Shown: piece by piece, positions 52,022 through 61,092 of the stretch
How the letters are laid out: every line of letters begins with the position of its first letter
Numbering within the stretch: position 1 is the first letter of the stretch
NCBI GenBank assembly: GCA_016795505.1
Contig: JAEUHH010000014.1
Coordinates: 1-64,000 of the forward strand
Direction: 5' to 3'
Source of the DNA: Verrucomicrobiales bacterium
Lineage (GTDB): Bacteria; Verrucomicrobiota; Verrucomicrobiia; Verrucomicrobiales; DEV007
Length of the DNA: 64,000 nt
Translations under genes and position numbers: made by a program
The notes under the pieces: generated by a model
Told to the model about the DNA's origin: nothing
Seen by the model: the letters and a program-made list of their open reading frames with translations, nothing else
Database searches by the model: none

Positions 52022-53569
52022 ATGAATGCCCGCCTGATCACCCTCCCGCTCCTCGTCGCCACCTTCGCGACCGCCGCCGAGCCCACCGACATCGGTTCGC
52101 GCCGCGAATTGTTCGTCGATGACGCGCTGATCGAGTCGTTGTCCGGTGGGGCCCGGCTGGAATTGCACCATCCCGAGCCCCGCGAGATCGTGCTGACCCA
52201 CGACGCCCCCTGGGAGGGCAGCGGCAGCGGCTACCACAGCATTTTCCGAGACGGGGACATCTACCGGCTTTACTACAAGGCCTGGCACCTCGAAGTGAAG
52301 GACGGCAAGGTGAACACCGGCGCCCATCCGCTTTACTGTTGCTATGCGGAGAGTGACGACGGCATCCACTGGCGCAAGCCGGAGCTGGGCTTGGTGGAGT
52401 TCCGCGGCTCCAAAGCCAACAACATCGTGCTCGCGCCGGGTACCTTCGGTGCGGTGAAATCCGATCCGGGTCACCCGGCGGTGTTCCGGGACGAGAATCC
52501 CGCCTGCCCGCCCGAGGCCCGCTACAAGGCCATCATCCGCGCCAGCAAGCCGCACGGACTGCTCGTGTTCCAGTCGCCCGACGGATTGCGCTGGTCACTG
52601 GCCCATCCGGAGCCGGTCATCACCGAGGGGGCCTTCGATTCCCAGAACCTGGCTTTCTTCGATCCCAACATTGGCGCCTACCGCGCCTATTGGCGCATTT
52701 TCACCGGGGGCCAGACCGACGCGGCGAATTGGAAACCCGCCGGACTCCGCGCCATCCGCACGGCGGTGTCCCGCGATCTGATCCGCTGGGAGCCCTGGAA
52801 GGACGTCGCCTACACCGATTCGCCGCCCGAGGAACTCTACACCAACGGCGTGAAGCCCTACCCGCGGGCGCCGCACCTGCTGCTTGGGTTTCCGACCCGC
52901 TATCTCGACCGCGGTTGGTCCGAATCCATGCGCGCCCTCCCGGAACGGATTCATCGTGAGGAGCGGGCCAAAGCCACCCAGCGCTATGGCACGGCGCTGA
53001 CCGATGCCCTCTTCATGGCCGGCCGGGATGGCGTCACCTTCAAGCGCTGGAACGAGGCCTTTCTCCGGCCCGGCATTGAGCGCGACGGCACCTGGCACTA
53101 CGGGCAGCAATACCTCGCCTGGGGCCTGGTGGAGACGCGGTCTCCGCTGGCCGGTGCACCCGACGAGCTGTCCTTTTACGCGACCGAGAACTACTGGACA
53201 GGCGACAGCAGCCAGCTCCGGCGTTATGCGCTGCGGCTGGACGGTTTTGTCTCCGCCACGGCTCCGGCGACGGGCGGGGAACTGCTCACCAGGCCGCTGC
53301 GCTTCCGCGGGAGCCGGCTGTCGCTGAACCTGTCCACCGCCATCGCCGGTGGTGTCCGCGTCGAGATCCAGGATGCCGCCACGGGGCGGGCCCTGCCCGG
53401 CTTTGCGCTCGACGATTGTCCGCAGCTCTTCGGCGATGCCATCGACCGCGAAGTGACTTGGACCGGCGGCGCAGATCTGTCGTCCCTGGCGGGAAAAGCC
53501 GTGCGGCTGCGCTTTGAAATGAAAGACGCGGACCTCTATGCCTATCGGTTCGAGTCGTCCGCGTCCTGA
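52022..53569 (+). CDS. Secreted five-bladed beta-propeller, glycosidase-like protein
   Basis: 515 residues with a signal peptide (LITLPLLVATFATAAE). RRELFVDDALIESLSGG and repeated YRLYYKAW, YAESDDGIHWRKPELG, LLVFQSPDGLRWS blocks are those of GH32/GH43/GH130-type propellers found in many copies in planctomycetes and Verrucomicrobia. Candidate acidic residues occur in FVDD, AESDDG and LSFYATEN, but no catalytic triad can be assigned with confidence. The last 100 residues look like a beta-sandwich. Thirteen bases just ahead of the start (CCTGTTTCATCGG, 52005-52017) match half of the REP-like core. Confidence 0.68.
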   Translation: MNARLITLPLLVATFATAAEPTDIGSRRELFVDDALIESLSGGARLELHHPEPREIVLTHDAPWEGSGSGYHSIFRDGDIYRLYYKAWHLEVKDGKVNTGAHPLYCCYAESDDGIHWRKPELGLVEFRGSKANNIVLAPGTFGAVKSDPGHPAVFRDENPACPPEARYKAIIRASKPHGLLVFQSPDGLRWSLAHPEPVITEGAFDSQNLAFFDPNIGAYRAYWRIFTGGQTDAANWKPAGLRAIRTAVSRDLIRWEPWKDVAYTDSPPEELYTNGVKPYPRAPHLLLGFPTRYLDRGWSESMRALPERIHREERAKATQRYGTALTDALFMAGRDGVTFKRWNEAFLRPGIERDGTWHYGQQYLAWGLVETRSPLAGAPDELSFYATENYWTGDSSQLRRYALRLDGFVSATAPATGGELLTRPLRFRGSRLSLNLSTAIAGGVRVEIQDAATGRALPGFALDDCPQLFGDAIDREVTWTGGADLSSLAGKAVRLRFEMKDADLYAYRFESSAS

Positions 53570-53596
53570 GGGCCTGTCCGGCCTGTTAAGCTGGGG

Positions 53597-54049
53597 TTAT
53601 TTCGCCTTCAGCAGGTCGCGGATCTCGGTGAGGAGCTTCACATCCTCGCTCGGCTCGGCCGGAGCGGCGGGCGCCTCGTCCTTGGGCTTGTTGGCCATGG
53701 CGACGAGCTTGTTCATCGGCTTCACGATCACGAAGAAGACGACTGCCGCCGTGATGAGGAAGCTGATCACCGCCCCGATGATGATGCCGAGGTCCAGCTC
53801 GATGAGTTTGCTGACCATCTTGGTGACATCCTTGCCGTCGGCGCCCTTCTCGGTGACTTCGACCATCTTCTGCACGATGGGGATCTTCAGATCCGGGCTC
53901 GGCCCCTTGCCGGCGAGGGCGAGGATCGGCTCGACGATGCCCTTGGTGAAGGCCCCGACGATGCCGGTGAAGGCCGCGCCGATGATGACACCGGTGGACA
54001 GGTCGATGACGTTGCCTTTGAGAATGAACTTTTTGAATTCGTCGATCAT
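53597..54049 (-). CDS. mscL: Large-conductance mechanosensitive channel MscL
   Basis: 150 residues from ATG 54049. MIDEFKKFILKGNVIDLSTGVIIGAAF forms the amphipathic helix and TM1, and LGIIIGAVISFLITAAVVFFVIVKPMNKL is TM2; the C-terminal helix ends EDVKLLTEIRDLLK. It opens under membrane tension to release solutes on osmotic downshock. Convergent with the propeller gene. Confidence 0.96.
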   Translation of the reverse strand: MIDEFKKFILKGNVIDLSTGVIIGAAFTGIVGAFTKGIVEPILALAGKGPSPDLKIPIVQKMVEVTEKGADGKDVTKMVSKLIELDLGIIIGAVISFLITAAVVFFVIVKPMNKLVAMANKPKDEAPAAPAEPSEDVKLLTEIRDLLKAK

Positions 54050-54215
54050 ACAGTTTTTTGGCTTTCTGAGGTTACCGGCTCTCCTTGCCTCGGATTGACG
54101 CAAATTTCCGTGTGGTCGTCACGCCTTTTTCGGTGAATGACAGAAAAAGTCAGAGGGAAATCTCGGGATTGCGACGAGGCGGGGAATCGGCTACGAGAGG
54201 GCAATTGACGCCACC

Positions 54216-54638
54216 ATGAGCAGCCCCATGCCCGAAGATCCCGCGCTGACCCTGCTGGGCCGGTCCGAAAGCCGGCTACCGGCCTCGCCCGATGAAGCCC
54301 GGCTTGAGACCTTCCCCAATCGCAATCCCGAGCGCGATTATTGGATCACGCTCGACTGCCCCGAGTTCACCTCCCTGTGCCCGGTCACCGGACAGCCGGA
54401 TTTTGCCGTGCTGCAGATCCGCTATGTGCCCGATCAGCGGTGCGTCGAGACGAAGTCGCTGAAATTCTACCTCGCCTCCTTCCGGTCGCGGCCGTCCTTC
54501 AACGAAGAGGTGGTCAATCGCATCCTGACCGACCTCGTCGCCGCCACCGACCCGCGTCGGATGATCGTGACGGGCCGTTTCGGCTCCCGCGGCGGCATTT
54601 CCCTGTCCGTCGAGGCGTCCCACGGACCGGTTGGTTGA
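54216..54638 (+). CDS. queF: NADPH-dependent preQ0 reductase (QueF, short type)
   Basis: 140 residues. Reduces the nitrile preQ0 to preQ1 on the way to queuosine. The thioimide-forming Cys and its Asp are in SLCPVTGQPDF, and the NADPH motif is ETKSLKFYLASFR, the QueF signature. No preQ1 riboswitch was noticed in the upstream 160 bp. Other que genes are not in the window. Confidence 0.95.
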   Translation: MSSPMPEDPALTLLGRSESRLPASPDEARLETFPNRNPERDYWITLDCPEFTSLCPVTGQPDFAVLQIRYVPDQRCVETKSLKFYLASFRSRPSFNEEVVNRILTDLVAATDPRRMIVTGRFGSRGGISLSVEASHGPVG

Positions 54639-54690
54639 GCCCCGGCTATCCCGTGGGTGAAAAGTCCGCATTTTTCGGAGGAACTCCCGC

Positions 54691-54719
54691 TTGCATCGTC
54701 GCGGGGGGTGCATTACTAT
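54691..54719 (+). promoter_or_regulatory. Candidate promoter for the small basic protein gene
   Basis: TTGCAT (54691-54696), a 17-bp spacer and TACTAT (54714-54719), each four or five of six to consensus. The start codon is 34 bp beyond the -10. Confidence 0.5.
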
Positions 54720-54752
54720 CGCCGCCCCACGAAACCAGCACCGTTTTTACCC

Positions 54753-54908
54753 ATGTCGCAGCATCCCAGTCTCAAAGGTTCCAAGACCGTCGGCGCCAAG
54801 CGCAGCGTGCTCAAGCGCTTCGAGCGCGTGAAGCTGCTCCAGTCTCGTGGCGAGTGGAAAGAGGGCATGAGTGCCATGCGCCTCCCCAAAACCAAGCCGG
54901 CGGAGTAA
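54753..54908 (+). CDS. Small basic protein of PVC bacteria
   Basis: 51 residues: MSQHPSLKGSKTVGAKRSVL onward, then RFERVKLLQSRGEWKEGMSA and PKTKPAE at the end. It matches my memory of a Verrucomicrobia/Chlamydiae-specific small basic protein family (the TIGR04137 type). The high Lys/Arg content suggests nucleic-acid or ribosome contact, but no function is proven. It is a useful lineage marker. Confidence 0.8.
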   Translation: MSQHPSLKGSKTVGAKRSVLKRFERVKLLQSRGEWKEGMSAMRLPKTKPAE

Positions 54909-54936
54909 TCCCGCGCGGTTTTTCCTCTCAAACCGG

Positions 54937-55842
54937 ATGTCCCGCTCGTCATCGCCTGAGCCGGGCGTCCGCCTCAATCGGTACCTCGCCTCCTGTGGCC
55001 TCGGGTCGCGGCGCAAGTGCGAGGAGCTGATCCGCGACGGACGCATCGAGATCAACGGACGCGTCGTGGTCGATCTCGCGACCAAGGTCCTGCCGGGCGA
55101 CTACGTCCGCTTTGACGGGCGCGTGGTGCGGATGGACGAGGAGGTCACCCTGCTGCTGCACAAGCCGAAGGGCTACCTCTGCACCAAGGACGACCCCGAG
55201 GAACGGCGCACCGTCTACGATCTGATCCCGCAGAAGTTCCACGGCCTCAATCATGTGGGCCGGCTCGACTTTGAAAGTCGCGGTCTGTTGCTGCTGACGA
55301 ATTCCGGCTCGCTGAATGCGACCCTGACCCATCCCCGACATGCCGTGCAGAAGGAGTATGAGGTCACGCTGGACCGGCCCTTCGACCCCGGGCTCACGCC
55401 GCGCTTGTTGGAGGGCATCCGGCTCTCGGATGGCGTTGCCAGGGCGGAGTCGGTCCGTTTCCAGTCGCGGAAAAAGCTGACCGTGGTCCTCACCCAGGGC
55501 TACAACCGCCAGATCCGCCGGATGTTTGCCAAGCTGGAATACAAGGTGCGCGATTTGGAGCGGGTCCGCATCGGCCAGCTTACCGCCCCCGAACTGTCGG
55601 CGGGAGACTACCGCATTCTCAATGCCAAGGAGATCGCCCTGGTCAGTGCGAATCCGGCTCCAGCCAAGAAATCCGGCACCCCAAAGCCCCCGGCCGTGCC
55701 GGCGACCGAAGCCAGGCCGCCGCGGCCGGCAAAAGCGAAGGCGGCGCGAGACGCAAAGCCAGGGGCGCCCCGTCGCGGGGGAGGCCCGCCGGCAAAGCGC
55801 AGCTTCCGGTCCGGCGGGCGCCGGTCGCCGGGCCGCCGCTGA
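54937..55842 (+). CDS. RsuA/RluB-family pseudouridine synthase with basic tail
   Basis: 301 residues from ATG 54937. S4 RNA-binding domain (RLNRYLASCGLGSRRKCEELIRDGRI), then the catalytic domain with LHKPKGYLCTKDD, catalytic Asp in GRLDFESRGLLLLTN and QGYNRQIRRMFAKL. It isomerises a uridine in 16S or 23S rRNA; the exact site (RsuA, RluB, RluE or RluF) cannot be read off. The last 65 residues (after IALVSANP) are a low-complexity tail of Pro, Ala, Lys, Arg and Gly. It follows the small basic protein gene by 28 bp. Confidence 0.9.
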   Translation: MSRSSSPEPGVRLNRYLASCGLGSRRKCEELIRDGRIEINGRVVVDLATKVLPGDYVRFDGRVVRMDEEVTLLLHKPKGYLCTKDDPEERRTVYDLIPQKFHGLNHVGRLDFESRGLLLLTNSGSLNATLTHPRHAVQKEYEVTLDRPFDPGLTPRLLEGIRLSDGVARAESVRFQSRKKLTVVLTQGYNRQIRRMFAKLEYKVRDLERVRIGQLTAPELSAGDYRILNAKEIALVSANPAPAKKSGTPKPPAVPATEARPPRPAKAKAARDAKPGAPRRGGGPPAKRSFRSGGRRSPGRR

Positions 55843-55850
55843 GTGGGCTG

Positions 55851-55942
55851 GACCAGACAGGGCGGGCGATTTTCGATCAGACCCTGTCTCATCTCCGATC
55901 CAACCGGGTCTGATCGGAGATCATACCGGGTCTCATCGGAAA
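55851..55942. repeat. Dispersed REP-like palindrome, element F (longest)
   Basis: About 92 bp with at least four core-like units: ACCAGACAGGG, TCGATCAGACCCTGTCTCATC, CCGATCCAACCGGGTCTGATCGG and ATACCGGGTCTCATCGGAA. It lies directly after the pseudouridine synthase stop, before the 1164-residue gene. CCGGGT replaces CAGGGT/CCTGTT in two units, with the partner arm not always changed to match. Confidence 0.85.
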
Positions 55943-56027
55943 GCCGCGCGGCGAAATTGTCGCGAAAAAGGGGTCGCACTGGCGCGGCTCTTGCGTTCCG
56001 GGTGGCTCGCACCCAAGGTTTTCCATC

Positions 56028-59000
56028 ATGCCCCGCTCTTTGATTGATTCGATCGGCTTCGATCCCGTTCACCGTCAGGCCACTCACCCGACCCGGGATC
56101 CGCATCTCCGGGAGTACGTGAATCTGAAATTTGCCGCCCGCGGTTTTCCGATCGTGGGCGAGGAGAAGGATTTTCCTTTTCTCGAAATCGGGCGGTCGAT
56201 GCTCCAAAACTTTCAGGAGCGCCTGCGTCTGTTGAAAGATTACCGCTGCCCGGTGGATCGCCATGTGCAGGCCTGGCTGCGCGAGTATCTCGGCGAAGAC
56301 GGCACGGCGGTATTCGGCGAGGGCGGGCCGTTGCTGCCCGATGCGATGATCCTGGAGCAGCACGGGGTGGCGCGCACCCTGTCTCTGCCGGCCCGGTCGG
56401 ATCGTTTCGAGTCCTCGATTGTGTCGAGCTACCGGACGTGGCAGGGAGTCTGTCACAATCCGGCGAAGGATCGCCGGACGACGGAAGGCGTCTTTCACGT
56501 GGCGGAGGGCGGTCTGCCGGTGCCGGGTGACAAGCTGGCCGTGCCGCGGGTGGTCTTTGCCCGGATGCTGCAGGCGGCGCTGGTCCCGCCGGCGGACCTG
56601 AAGGTGCTGCCCTTCACGGCGGAGGAGCCGGAGCCGGTGGAGGCGTTTGTTTCCCTGCTGCTGCGGCCGATCGTGGTGCCGGAGGTGCCGGGGTTCACGA
56701 TGCGCAAGATGATGGAGATCCGATTTTTTGCGCCGGGCAATCTGGTGAGCAATCTGGACTTCGTGGAGTCGATTTTCGGCAATGCGGGAGATCCCTTCTT
56801 GCCGGAGAACGACGCCCGGCTCGATGTGGAGCACTGGACCGGCCACACCGGCTGCGTGATCCTGGCGCCGCATCTCTGCGGGCTGAAGAAAAAAGACCTC
56901 GGCCTGCCCCATGTGAGCGAGGCGACGGACCGGCAGCGGCGTGACGGGATGTGTTGGGAGAGGGAGGACGAGCCCTACAACGGGGGTTCTGCGTTCAAGC
57001 TGACGGCGCGGGATGCGAAGGGGGTGATGGTCACGCTGATTGCGGACAACTATTTCGGCTACTGCAAGAAGGAGGTGAAGACGCAGATCAGCTTCGCGGC
57101 GAATCTTTACGGCCTGGCCGAGGAGGAGCACGCCGGCGGGGCGCTGGTGTTTCCCAGCTTCGATCTGGGGGAGGAATTTTCGCTGAGCCAGTTCCGCCAG
57201 ACGGTGGATCACTCGTTCGACGAGGTGCTGGAGCGCTACGGGGAGATGATGGTCCTCCAGCCGGAGGGGCATGGCATCGACTGTCAGTATGGGGACATCG
57301 TCTATTTGCCGGAGGATGCGCGGATCGATCTGCATGCGACGTCGATCTCGTGGGAGAGGGGAGGGGAGGAGCGCCGCATCCGGTTGTTGCCCGGTCACAC
57401 CTACGTGATGCCCTCGGGCTACAAGGTGGAGATGCGCAAGCCGTCCCGCGGGATGCGCTGGCGGCTGGTCGGGACGAACGCGGAGGGCACTTTCTGCCAC
57501 AAGCCGTGCACGGTGTCGGGTGGCGGCAAGTCGGAGATCTCGAAGTCGCTGGCCGATGCGATGGAGGTGGGACCGATGATCATGGCGGATTTCGAGGCCG
57601 ACATGAGGCTGGTGGAGGAATTGCTGAACCGGGACTACGGCGATCGCTACCGGCACCAGAAGGATTTGGGGCGGAAAAGCCGCGGCATCCTCGATCCGGC
57701 GCGGTCGCTGGGCTCGGTGATCCGGCTGTTCTCGCAGAGTGAGGAGTACTCGGACGCGTACAATGCCTTCATCGGCTCGATCCCGCGGACGGTGCGGGAT
57801 TTCATCTTCACCCTGAAGCGCTACTACAAGCCGGACTGGGGATCGGACTGGCGCAGCCGGTTCCGGGTAGACAGCATCAATGGACAGCCGGGGACGATCC
57901 TGAAATACCGGCTGGATCCGGTGAACACGCAGTATCTGCGGGTGGGCTACGGGGCGGATGGCTCGTGGCGGATGTTTGGCCTGCGGAAGGATTTCGTGGC
58001 GGCGACGAAGCTGCAGCGGGAGGACGACATTTCCGCCTCGGTGACGGTGCCGGCCAGTCAGGTGGACCGGGCGCTGCTGCATCCGGATGTGGATTTCCCG
58101 AGTTACAAATTCGTGGAAAACTGCGAGTACCGGCTTTTCCAGAGGCCTGACGATGCCGTCCACCGCGGGTATGATCGCAAGACGGAATCCGATTTCGCGA
58201 GGCAGGGGAATTTTTTCTCCAACTACGAGCCATTGGCGCGGGGAGAGGTGCGGGAGATGGTGGAGGATGCGATCCGCTTCGAGCAGTTCACGCTGCCCAT
58301 GAGGCAAAGTCTGCGGGCTTTTGCCGCATCGCCGGACGGGACCTCGCCGGGGTACGCGATCAGTTCGGCACACCCGCGTCTGGTCGACGGGAAGCCGACG
58401 AAAAATCCGCGTTATCTCCAGAATCGCCCCGATCTGGAGGATCCGCGGGCGGAATACCTGGCCGAGGTCGGGGCGCGGCTTTACCGGCGCGTGCCGCTGG
58501 ACCGGCCGCTGCTGAATCCGGTGCATGCGGTGCTGCCGGGTCGTCGCAACAATCCCCCGGAGCGGGAGACGGGCATCCGGCCTCTCGCGGTCTACGGGCC
58601 GATTCATTTTCAGGAGTTGCCGGAGCTGTTCATGGACTTCATTGCGAGTCTCACGGGCCGTTCTCCCTCAACGACCGGCGCGGGCTCGGAGGGGGCGCTA
58701 ACGAAGGGGCCGTTCAATGCGCTGCCGCCAGTGATCGACCTGAATGCCGCGCTGCTGAGCTACATCCTGAGCGGCTATGAGGGCTTTTCGACTGCGGCGG
58801 GCTATGTGGGGCCGCGTTTTCGGGTCGATCACGATGTCAGCCTGCTGGTGCCGGAGGTGTGGAGCCGGATGTTTCTCGATGAGAGGAAGCCGGATTGGCT
58901 GATTGCGCAGGGGCATCTCGAGCCGGTGGCGGATTTCGAGCACGAAGGCCGCCTGGTGCGGGGCAGTCGCCTCGGCTACCGGATCACGGAAAGCTTTGTG

Positions 59001-59522
59001 CAGCGGTTTTTCGGCCGCGTTTTCAACGATCCGGCCACTGTCTTCACCGAGGACATGCTCCGGCCGGAACTCCAGGGGCTGGAGGACTATGTCGACGGCA
59101 TCAACAACATCGTCGAAACCCAGGAGCGGGTGGCGCGACAGTACTTTGAGGACGGGTCGATCGATCTGGCCATTCCGCCCCTGCGGGCGCTGCTCCACCT
59201 GATGCGCGATGGAACGTGGGAGGGTCGCGAGGCGTCCGACCCCGAGGTGCGTGCCCTGTTTGATCGGGAGACGGTGCTGGCTTCATCCTGGTACCGGGAG
59301 AGGCTGGAGGCCAAGCTCGCGATCCGTCATGCCACGCTGGCGACGCACATCCACTCGCTGGAATCGTTTCTGGAGCTGAAAAACTACGCCAGCGAGGCCG
59401 AGCGCATGCAGATCAGCCGCCGTCTGGAGGCCACTTTGGAGAAGCGGCAGGCGCTGGCGGAAGACCCGGAGGCCTATCTCTATACCATCAAGGGGACGAT
59501 CGGCGCCCAGCCGGTTCTCTGA
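56028..59522 (+). CDS. Candidate pyrophosphate-type phosphoenolpyruvate carboxykinase
   Basis: 1164 residues, no signal peptide or membrane segment. The length (about 130 kDa) and a P-loop-like TVSGGGKSEISKSLADAM (about residues 505-522) recall the PPi-dependent PEPCK family of Propionibacterium and Entamoeba, which links PEP and CO2 to oxaloacetate and PPi. Other notable blocks: VNLKFAARGFPIVGEEKDF, LEHWTGHTGC-like VEHWTGHTGCVILAPHLCGL and CWEREDEPYNGGSAFKL. I cannot confirm by alignment, so the name is a hypothesis; a distant ATP/GTP-PEPCK relative or an uncharacterised family are the alternatives. The codon use is like that of the neighbours. It stands alone behind element F. Confidence 0.5.
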   Translation: MPRSLIDSIGFDPVHRQATHPTRDPHLREYVNLKFAARGFPIVGEEKDFPFLEIGRSMLQNFQERLRLLKDYRCPVDRHVQAWLREYLGEDGTAVFGEGGPLLPDAMILEQHGVARTLSLPARSDRFESSIVSSYRTWQGVCHNPAKDRRTTEGVFHVAEGGLPVPGDKLAVPRVVFARMLQAALVPPADLKVLPFTAEEPEPVEAFVSLLLRPIVVPEVPGFTMRKMMEIRFFAPGNLVSNLDFVESIFGNAGDPFLPENDARLDVEHWTGHTGCVILAPHLCGLKKKDLGLPHVSEATDRQRRDGMCWEREDEPYNGGSAFKLTARDAKGVMVTLIADNYFGYCKKEVKTQISFAANLYGLAEEEHAGGALVFPSFDLGEEFSLSQFRQTVDHSFDEVLERYGEMMVLQPEGHGIDCQYGDIVYLPEDARIDLHATSISWERGGEERRIRLLPGHTYVMPSGYKVEMRKPSRGMRWRLVGTNAEGTFCHKPCTVSGGGKSEISKSLADAMEVGPMIMADFEADMRLVEELLNRDYGDRYRHQKDLGRKSRGILDPARSLGSVIRLFSQSEEYSDAYNAFIGSIPRTVRDFIFTLKRYYKPDWGSDWRSRFRVDSINGQPGTILKYRLDPVNTQYLRVGYGADGSWRMFGLRKDFVAATKLQREDDISASVTVPASQVDRALLHPDVDFPSYKFVENCEYRLFQRPDDAVHRGYDRKTESDFARQGNFFSNYEPLARGEVREMVEDAIRFEQFTLPMRQSLRAFAASPDGTSPGYAISSAHPRLVDGKPTKNPRYLQNRPDLEDPRAEYLAEVGARLYRRVPLDRPLLNPVHAVLPGRRNNPPERETGIRPLAVYGPIHFQELPELFMDFIASLTGRSPSTTGAGSEGALTKGPFNALPPVIDLNAALLSYILSGYEGFSTAAGYVGPRFRVDHDVSLLVPEVWSRMFLDERKPDWLIAQGHLEPVADFEHEGRLVRGSRLGYRITESFVQRFFGRVFNDPATVFTEDMLRPELQGLEDYVDGINNIVETQERVARQYFEDGSIDLAIPPLRALLHLMRDGTWEGREASDPEVRALFDRETVLASSWYRERLEAKLAIRHATLATHIHSLESFLELKNYASEAERMQISRRLEATLEKRQALAEDPEAYLYTIKGTIGAQPVL

Positions 59523-59606
59523 GGGGTTTTCGTGATGCGGGCTGAAAACTCCGGTCCGAATGGGGCCGGGAAGCGGTGCTTTGCGGCAATTGGGGGATTT
59601 CACGGG

Positions 59607-59636
59607 TTGACTTCGGGCCGGGAGTGAACATTTATT
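59607..59636 (+). promoter_or_regulatory. Candidate promoter for tRNA-Met
   Basis: TTGACT (59607-59612) with an 18-bp spacer and TTTATT (59631-59636). The tRNA begins 14 bp beyond the -10, so the transcript would start just before the mature 5' end. Confidence 0.55.
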
Positions 59637-59650
59637 CCCGCCATCACGGC

Positions 59651-59725
<75 letters not shown>

Positions 59726-59836
59726 AATTCGAGGCGGTTTTAGAGTTTGCCATAATTACAATAAGGCTCATTTGAGCAGTTTGTGAGGAGGGCGGTTCAG
59801 GGTTGAGAAATCTTGAAAAAATTTCGCTGAAACCGG

Positions 59837-59864
59837 TTGCGGAGAATAGGCCTCCGACTATATT
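59837..59864 (+). promoter_or_regulatory. Candidate promoter of the str operon
   Basis: TTGCGG (59837-59842), 16-bp spacer, TATATT (59859-59864). It leaves a leader of about 165 nt to the rpsL start. The gap between tRNA-Met and rpsL (59726-60035) holds no other recognisable feature. Confidence 0.5.
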
Positions 59865-60035
59865 CCCCGCCCTCGCCGCTGGAGGTTTCCGGAAACGGAC
59901 TGTCTGGTGGGTGATTCACCCGCTCGCGTTTCCGGTGATGACCTTGGAGAAATGGATCTCCGGGTTTCAACCGCGACTCGTGGAGGGAAAAATCGGGACA
60001 GTGTGCCCGGAAACATTTAGCAAAACGGAGACGTT

Positions 60036-60416
60036 ATGCCGACCATCAACCAACTTGTCCGCAAGGGCCGTCAAGACAAACCCTACAAGTCCAAATCGCG
60101 CGCTCTGTCCGAGTGTCCGCAGCGACGTGGGGTGTGTCTTCAGGTTTACACTCGTACGCCGAAGAAGCCGAACTCGGCCTTGCGGAAGGTGGCCAAGGTC
60201 CGTCTCACCAATGGGGAGGAAGTCATCGCCTACATTGGGGGTGAGGGCCACAATCTCCAAGAGCACTCAATCGTCCTGGTCCGCGGTGGTCGCGTGAAGG
60301 ACTTGCCCGGTGTGCGATACCACATCGTCCGTGGCGCCCTCGATACCCTGGGTGTCACCAAGCGAAAGCAGAGCCGATCGAAATACGGCGCCAAGAGACC
60401 GAAGCAAGGCAAGTGA
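60036..60416 (+). CDS. rpsL: 30S ribosomal protein S12
   Basis: 126 residues, full length. [19 protein letters not shown] and [14 protein letters not shown] carry the decoding-centre residues, including the Lys positions that stay wild type in streptomycin-sensitive strains. GGAG five bases ahead of the ATG is one of few clear Shine-Dalgarno sites here. First gene of the str operon. Confidence 0.98.
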   Translation: MPTINQLVRKGRQDKPYKSKSRALSECPQRRGVCLQVYTRTPKKPNSALRKVAKVRLTNGEEVIAYIGGEGHNLQEHSIVLVRGGRVKDLPGVRYHIVRGALDTLGVTKRKQSRSKYGAKRPKQGK

Positions 60417-60504
60417 CGGTTCTGGGGCGCTGAAAAGCGGCGCCGCAGTCCTGACAGCCTTCTTCCGGTGATACGAATGTTTTAGCCCAGACTGATTCAA
60501 TCCT

Positions 60505-60978
60505 ATGTCCCGAAGAAAACGAGTTTACGCGAAGCCCGAACTTCGCGATCCGCGATACGACAGCACCTTGGTCGCCAAGTTGATCTCCAAGGTCATGATG
60601 GTCGGGAAGCGTTCCCTGGCCGAGCGGATCGTCTATGCCGCGATTGACCGCGCCAACGAAGGTGGTGAGTCGGTTGATCCTCTCGAGGTCCTCAATCGGG
60701 CGGTGGAAAATGCCAAGCCGCGTGTCGAGGTGAAGAGCCGCCGTGTCGGTGGTGCGACCTATCAGGTGCCTCTCGAAGTGTCGCCGGACCGGCAGGAGTC
60801 GCTGGCGATGCGCTGGCTGGTCAATGCCGCCCGCGGGCGCAAGGGCACGGCGATGCATGTGGCTCTGGCCAATGAAATTCGCGACGCCAGTTCCAATCAG
60901 GGCGGTGTGATCCGGAAGCGTGACGAAGTGCACAAGATGGCTCAGGCCAACCGGGCCTTTGCCCACTTCCGCTGGTAA
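60505..60978 (+). CDS. rpsG: 30S ribosomal protein S7
   Basis: 157 residues: MSRRKRVYAKPELRDPRY, KLISKVMMVGKRSLAERIVY and the C-terminal KRDEVHKMAQANRAFAHFRW. S7 nucleates assembly of the 30S head and in other bacteria can repress the str mRNA. No Shine-Dalgarno ahead of it. Confidence 0.98.
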   Translation: MSRRKRVYAKPELRDPRYDSTLVAKLISKVMMVGKRSLAERIVYAAIDRANEGGESVDPLEVLNRAVENAKPRVEVKSRRVGGATYQVPLEVSPDRQESLAMRWLVNAARGRKGTAMHVALANEIRDASSNQGGVIRKRDEVHKMAQANRAFAHFRW

Positions 60979-61092
60979 TCTCCCACCTGTCCCCGGAAGC
61001 GAGTGCCGGGCTGCCTGCGGTCTCCGAAGCGGTCCGGCTTTTCCGTCTCTACTATTTCCCTCCCCCTTCCTCCCTCCTTTTTCTTTTCTCAC

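Noticed and set aside
54050-54215. preQ1 riboswitch upstream of queF
   Set aside because: No compact hairpin followed by an A-rich tail with the expected spacing was seen before the start.
55608-58607. A 999-residue open frame on the minus strand opposite the candidate PEPCK
   Set aside because: Composition (Arg, Pro, His, Leu) is that of antisense GC-rich DNA and it crosses element F and the pseudouridine synthase.
59803-60297. An open frame of 164 residues starting in the str leader and overlapping rpsL
   Set aside because: It overlaps the certain rpsL gene in another frame and resembles no protein.
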